In this document: positions 5,909 to 6,147 of the stretch, piece after piece
Numbering within the stretch: position 1 is the stretch's first letter
Layout of the letters: the number at the start of each line of letters is the position of its first letter
Assembly: GCA_012031455.1 (NCBI GenBank)
Contig: JAAUTM010000097.1
Location: forward strand, 1-6,147
From: Phycisphaerales bacterium
GTDB taxonomy: Bacteria > Planctomycetota > Phycisphaerae > Phycisphaerales > Phycisphaeraceae
DNA length: 6,147 bases
Direction of reading: 5' to 3'
Notes under the pieces: generated by a model
Database searches by the model: none
Told to the model about the DNA's origin: nothing
Seen by the model: only the letters and a program-made list of their open reading frames with translations
Made by a program: the position numbers and the translations under genes

Positions 5909-6147
5909 TCAGTTCTGATACCGACAGCATTCCTGAACGCAAAGCATCATCCAGCGCATCCGCCCGACCCCTGTGCCTGCTGCAAGGGAGCCAGCCGTGG
6001 CCACTGAGAGTCCGCCCCCTGCACCAGCGTCCTTGAAATCGGATATCACCCTTGCGCGGATGTCGGCTGGGGAGTCATTGCGAAGAAGGAACGGCGGCAT
6101 GTGGCCGTGAATCATGGCATCAGGCATTTTGGCACGGATGGTAGCCA
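5909..6147 (-). CDS. URO-D (uroporphyrinogen decarboxylase-like) family protein, C-terminal part (partial)
   Basis: The frame enters from the right edge with no stop or forced start and ends at TGA 5911-5909, giving the last 78 residues. They read like the end of the URO-D/methyltransferase TIM barrel: MPDAMIHGHMPPFLLRND, then SPADIRARVISDFKDAG (the usual 'gTPeeVr' helix), a glycine-rich GAGGGLSVATAGSL strand and loop, and a final helix with MRWMMLCVQECCRY. Many such proteins in planctomycetes and verrucomicrobia are not haem enzymes but belong to the wider corrinoid methyltransferase-like group, so a haem role should not be assumed. An internal ATG at 6127 exists, but the residues before it (ATIRAK) continue the domain, so it is not the start. 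The gene converges with the HDOD gene; the 48-nt gap shows no clear terminator hairpin. Assignment rests on a short C-terminal fragment. Confidence 0.6.
   Translation of the reverse strand, partial: ATIRAKMPDAMIHGHMPPFLLRNDSPADIRARVISDFKDAGAGGGLSVATAGSLAAGTGVGRMRWMMLCVQECCRYQN

Noticed and set aside
1..6147. CRISPR array, tRNA, rRNA, insertion sequence or phage attachment site
   Set aside because: No regularly spaced direct repeats, no tRNA-like cloverleaf, no transposase-like frame and no terminal repeat pairs were found on reading both strands.

Overview
The window reads as a bacterial chromosome segment, most likely from a planctomycete-type organism (Phycisphaerae or a close PVC relative). 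The pointers are a PEP-CTERM surface protein, a stand-alone prepilin-like protein with a degenerate H-X9-DG C-terminus, a GntR-LacI chimeric regulator, a TerC membrane protein, an HDOD protein and a URO-D family protein side by side. Base composition is moderate to high GC, with AT-rich promoter regions. The organism assignment is inference from gene content; no rRNA or other marker is present.

Positions 1-3485 (all minus strand, read right to left) form one block. A GntR/LacI-type regulator (2346-3485) is followed by a PEP-CTERM protein broken by a +1 frameshift (1423-2260), a pseudopilin-like protein (534-1301), and the N-terminus of a secreted, probably carbohydrate-active protein that runs off the left edge (1-424). 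Gaps are 85, 121 and 109 nt. I see no strong internal promoter and no clear intrinsic terminator, so the genes may be read together. A sugar-sensing regulator, two cell-surface or export-associated proteins and a secreted enzyme suggest a polysaccharide-use locus.

The regulator has a near-consensus sigma70 promoter (3493-3521) placed so that transcription should start at or next to its ATG, giving a leaderless mRNA. Two inverted repeats sit on or just upstream of the -35 box, about two helical turns apart, and look like autoregulatory operators.

Positions 3639-4655 (minus) encode a TerC/Alx-family membrane protein. It is divergent from an HDOD-domain signalling protein (4862-5860, plus) across a 206-nt promoter region. 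The HDOD gene converges on the C-terminal end of a URO-D family (uroporphyrinogen decarboxylase-like) protein (5909-6147, minus) that enters from the right edge. No tRNA, rRNA, CRISPR array, insertion sequence or attachment site was seen.
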